Assembly (NCBI GenBank): GCA_040954595.2
Contig: CM082593.2
Location: 10,912,001-10,976,000, forward strand
From: Balanoglossus misakiensis
Taxonomy: Eukaryota; Hemichordata
Reading direction: 5' to 3'
Length of the DNA: 64,000 nucleotides
Below, piece after piece: positions 61,041 through 64,000 of the stretch. Made by a program: the position numbers and the translations under genes. The stretch's first letter is position 1, and every line of letters begins with the position of its first letter. The notes below the pieces were generated by a model, which worked only from the letters and a program-made list of their open reading frames with translations, ran no database searches and was not told the origin of the DNA.

Positions 61041-63539
61041 AAAAAAATCATGGGTAAAAATCATCAAAAAATGACAAATTTTCGTCTTTGCAAAATCTCA
61101 CAATTTCGTCGATTTTTGAAAAAAATCATGTGTGAAAATCATCAAAAAATGACAAATTTTCGACTTTGCAAAATCTCAAAATTTCGTCAATTTTTAAAAA
61201 AATCATGGGTGAAAATCATCAAAAAATGACAAATTTTCGTCTTTGCAAAATCTCAAAATTTCGTCCATTTTAAAAAAAAAACGGGGGAAAATCATCAAAA
61301 AATGACAAATTTTCGACTTTGCAAAATCTAAAAATTTCGTCGATTTTTGAAAAAAATCATGGGTGAAAATCATCAAAAAATGACAAATTTTCGACTTTGC
61401 AAAATCTCAAAATTTCGTCAATTTTTGAAAAAATCATGGGTGAAAATCATCAAAAAATGACAAATTTTCGTCTTTGCAAAATCTCAAAATTTCGTCGGTT
61501 TTTGAAAAATAATATGGGTGAAAATCATCAAAAAATGACAAATTTTTGACTGCAAAATCTCAACATTTCGTCGATTTTTGAAAAAAATCATGGGTGAAAA
61601 TCATCAAAAAATGACAAATTTTCGACTTTGCAAAATCTCAAAATTTCGTCGGTTTTGAAAAAAATCATGGGTTCGTCGATTTTTTTAAATAAAAACATGG
61701 GTGAAAATCATCAAAAAATGACAAATGTTCGACTTTGCAAAATCTAAAAATTTCGTCGATTTTTGAAAAAAAATCATGGGTGAAAATCATCAAAAAATGA
61801 CAAATTTTCGTCTTTGCAAAATCTCAAAATTTCGTCAATTTTTGAAAAAATCATGGGTGAAAATCATCAAAAAATGACAAATTTTCGTCTTTGCAAAATC
61901 TCAAAATTTCGTCGGTTTTTGAAAAATAATATTGGTGAAAATCATCAAAAAATGACAAATTTTTGACTGCAAAATCTCAACATTTCGTCGATTTTTGAAA
62001 AAAATCATGGGTGAAAATCATCAAAAAATGACAAATTTTCGACTTTGCAAAATCTCAAAATTTCGTCGGTTTTGAAAAAAATCATGGGTTCGTCGATTTT
62101 TTTAAATAAAAACATGGGTGAAAATCATCAAAAAATGACAAATGTTCGACTTTGCAAAATCTAAAAATTTCGTCGATTTTTGAAAAAAAATCATGGGTGA
62201 AAATCATCAAAAAATGACAAATTTTCGTCTTTGCAAAATCTCAAAATTTCGTCCATTTTTGAAAAAAAATCATGGGTAAAAATCATCAAAAATGACAAAT
62301 TTTCGTCTTTGCAAAATCTCAAATTTTCGTCGATTTTTGAAAAAAAATCATGGTTGAAAATCATCAAAAAATGACAAAATGTTCGACTTTGTAAAATCAC
62401 AAAATTTCGTCGATTTTGAAAAAAATCATAGGTTCGTCGATTTTTGAAAAAAAAACATGGGTGAAAATCATCAAAAAATGACAAATTTTCGTCTTTGCAA
62501 AATCTCAAAATTTCGTCGATTTTTAAAAAAAAACATGGGTGAAACTCATCAAAAAATGACAAATTTTCGACTTTGCAAAATCTCAAAATTTCGTCGATTT
62601 TTGAAAAAAAATCATGGGTGAAAATCATCAAAAAATGACAAATTTTCGACTTTGCAAAATCTCAAAATTTCGTCAATTTTTGAAAAATTCATGGGTAAAA
62701 ATCATCAAAAAATGACAAATTTTCGTCTTTGCTAAATCTCAAAATTTCGTCGGTTTTTGAAAAATTCATGGGTAAAAATCATCAAAAAATGACAAATTTT
62801 CGTCTTTGCTAAATCTCAAAATTTCGTCGGTTTTTGAAAAATAATATGGGTGAAAATCATCAAAAAATGACAAATTTTCGACTTTGCAAAATCTCAAAAT
62901 TTCGTCCATTTTTGAAAAAAAATCATGGGTAAAAATCATCAAAAAATGACAAATTTTCGTCTTTGCAAAATCTCAAAATTTCGTCCATTTTAAAAAAAAA
63001 ACATGGGGGAAAATCATCAAAAAATGACAAATTTTCGACTTTGCAAAATCTCAAAATTTCGTCGATTTTGAAAAAAAATAATGGTTGAAAATCATCAAAA
63101 AATGACAAATTTTCGACTTTGCAAAATCTCAAAATTTCGTCGATTTTTGAAAAAAAATCATGGGTGAAAATCATCAAAAAATGACAAATTTTCGTCTTTG
63201 CAAAATCTCAAAATTTCGTCCATTTTTGAATAAAAATCATGGGTAAAAATAATCAAAAATGACAAATTTTCGTCTTTGCAAAATCTCAAATTTTCGTCGA
63301 TTTTTGAAAAAAAATCATGGTTGAAAATCATCAAAAAATGACAAAATTTTCGACTTTGTAAAATCACAAAATTTCGTCGATTTTGAAAAAAACCATAGGT
63401 TCGTCGATTTTTAAAAAAAAAACATGGGTGAAAATCATCAAAAAATGACAAATTTTCGACTTTGCAAAATCTCAAAATTTCGTCGATTTTTGAAAAAAAA
63501 TCATGGGTGAAAATCATCAAAAAATGACACATTTTCGAT

Positions 63540-64000
63540 TATGCAAAATCTCAAAATTTCGTCGATTTTTGAAAAAAAATCATGGGTGAAAATCATCAAA
63601 AAATGACACATTTTCGTTTATGCAAAATCTCAAAATTTCGTCGATTTTTGAAAAAAAATCATGGGGTGAAAATCATCAAAAAATGACAAATTTTCGACTT
63701 TGCAAAATCTCAAAATTTCGTCGATTTTTGAAAAAAATCATGGGTGAAAATCATCAAAAAATGACAAATTTTCGACTTTGCAAAATCTCAAAATTTCGTC
63801 GATTTTTGAAAAAAAATCATGGTGAAAATCATCAAAAAATGACAAATTTTCGACTTTGCAAAATCTCAAAATTTCGTCGATTTTTGAAAAAAATCATGGT
63901 GAAAATCATCAAAAAATGACAAATTTTCGTCTTTGCAAAATCTCAAAATTTCGTCCATTTTTGAAAAAAAAATCATGGGTAAAAATCATCAACAAATGAC
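63540..64000. repeat. Near-canonical satellite monomers at the right edge
   Basis: The last six or so monomers are close to the consensus and lack the 42-bp and 106-bp forms common between 28000 and 62500. Two carry CGATTATGC or CGTTTATGC in place of CGACTTTGC. The array is cut by the window end. Confidence 0.8.

Larger units (their letters stand above)
20479..64000. repeat. 78-bp satellite array, 43.5 kb, continuing beyond the window
   Basis: From TTTTCGACTTTGC at 20479 onward every base belongs to a head-to-tail satellite. The consensus monomer is 78 bp, 21 of them G or C. Landmarks are CGACTTTGCAAAATCTC at positions 11-27, TTTCGTCGATTTTTG about 10 bases later, ATCATGGGTGAAAATCATC, and GACAAATTTT closing the circle. 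Roughly 550 monomers fit in the window. Variants recur in fixed order: CGTCTTTGC, CCTCTTTGC or CATCTTTGC for CGACTTTGC; CGTCCATTT or CGTCAATTT for CGTCGATTT; ATAGGTG, ATTGGTG or ATGGTTG for ATGGGTG. There is also a 42-bp short form, a form of about 106 bp and a form with TCGTCGACTTT. Open frames on both strands follow from the period being a multiple of three. Pericentromeric or heterochromatic location is plausible but inferred. Confidence 0.97.

Noticed and set aside
20674-63919. Dozens of open frames of 60-146 codons on both strands in the array, resembling repetitive Lys/Phe/Asn-rich proteins
   Set aside because: They arise because the 78-bp period is a multiple of three and the monomer lacks stops in one frame on each strand. 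They start and end at random indels, overlap on opposite strands and have no gene context.
20479-64000. CRISPR-like array
   Set aside because: The whole 78-bp unit repeats without unique spacers, and there are no cas genes; the surroundings are eukaryotic.
1-64000. tRNA, rRNA, telomeric TTAGGG arrays, viral genes
   Set aside because: I looked for their characteristic sequences by eye and found none.

Overview
The window looks like AT-rich animal nuclear DNA, most likely from a marine invertebrate. The evidence is fragments of non-LTR retrotransposons of the L2/CR1 kind, several TTAA-flanked or palindromic non-autonomous DNA elements, and a multi-exon hAT-like (DUF4371) fragment that keeps GT/AG splice sites. 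I see no bacterial gene organisation, rRNA, tRNA or CRISPR array. I cannot name the species.

Layout. 1-1430 is a degenerate tandem repeat of about 165 bp period. 1440-7400 is mostly non-coding with many inverted repeats; its one good coding candidate is a Pro/Gln/Ala-rich terminal exon on the minus strand (4586-5074). 7404-8500 holds three exons of a decayed DUF4371/hAT-like gene. 8570-10560 is a dispersed, partly tandem repeat interrupted by a 5'-truncated L2 element (9311-10175, minus). 10650-12634 is bracketed by perfect 20-bp inverted termini and may be a 2-kb non-autonomous DNA transposon. 12854-15405 (minus) is a broken CR1/Jockey-group LINE fragment, split by a TTAA-flanked element and bracketed by about 160-bp direct repeats. 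15590-20478 carries a SINE-like tract, two copies of one palindromic element, microsatellites and unrecognised sequence.

From 20479 to the end (43.5 kb, running off the window) everything is one satellite array with a 78-bp monomer, about 27% GC. Most monomers are 78 bp. A 42-bp form lacks 36 bp, a form of about 106 bp has an internal duplication, and another form has a 3-bp insertion. The monomers are arranged in long near-identical blocks, repeated at offsets of 3337, 1837, 1213, about 4504, about 6041 and about 4610 bp. This looks like a nested higher-order repeat built by repeated segmental duplication. Because 78 is divisible by 3, open frames of 60-146 codons appear on both strands; I regard them as by-products, not genes.

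I see no set of genes working together here. The striking object is the satellite array; the left third is a graveyard of mobile elements. All matches were made by eye, without alignment or database search, so family names below the superfamily level are tentative.
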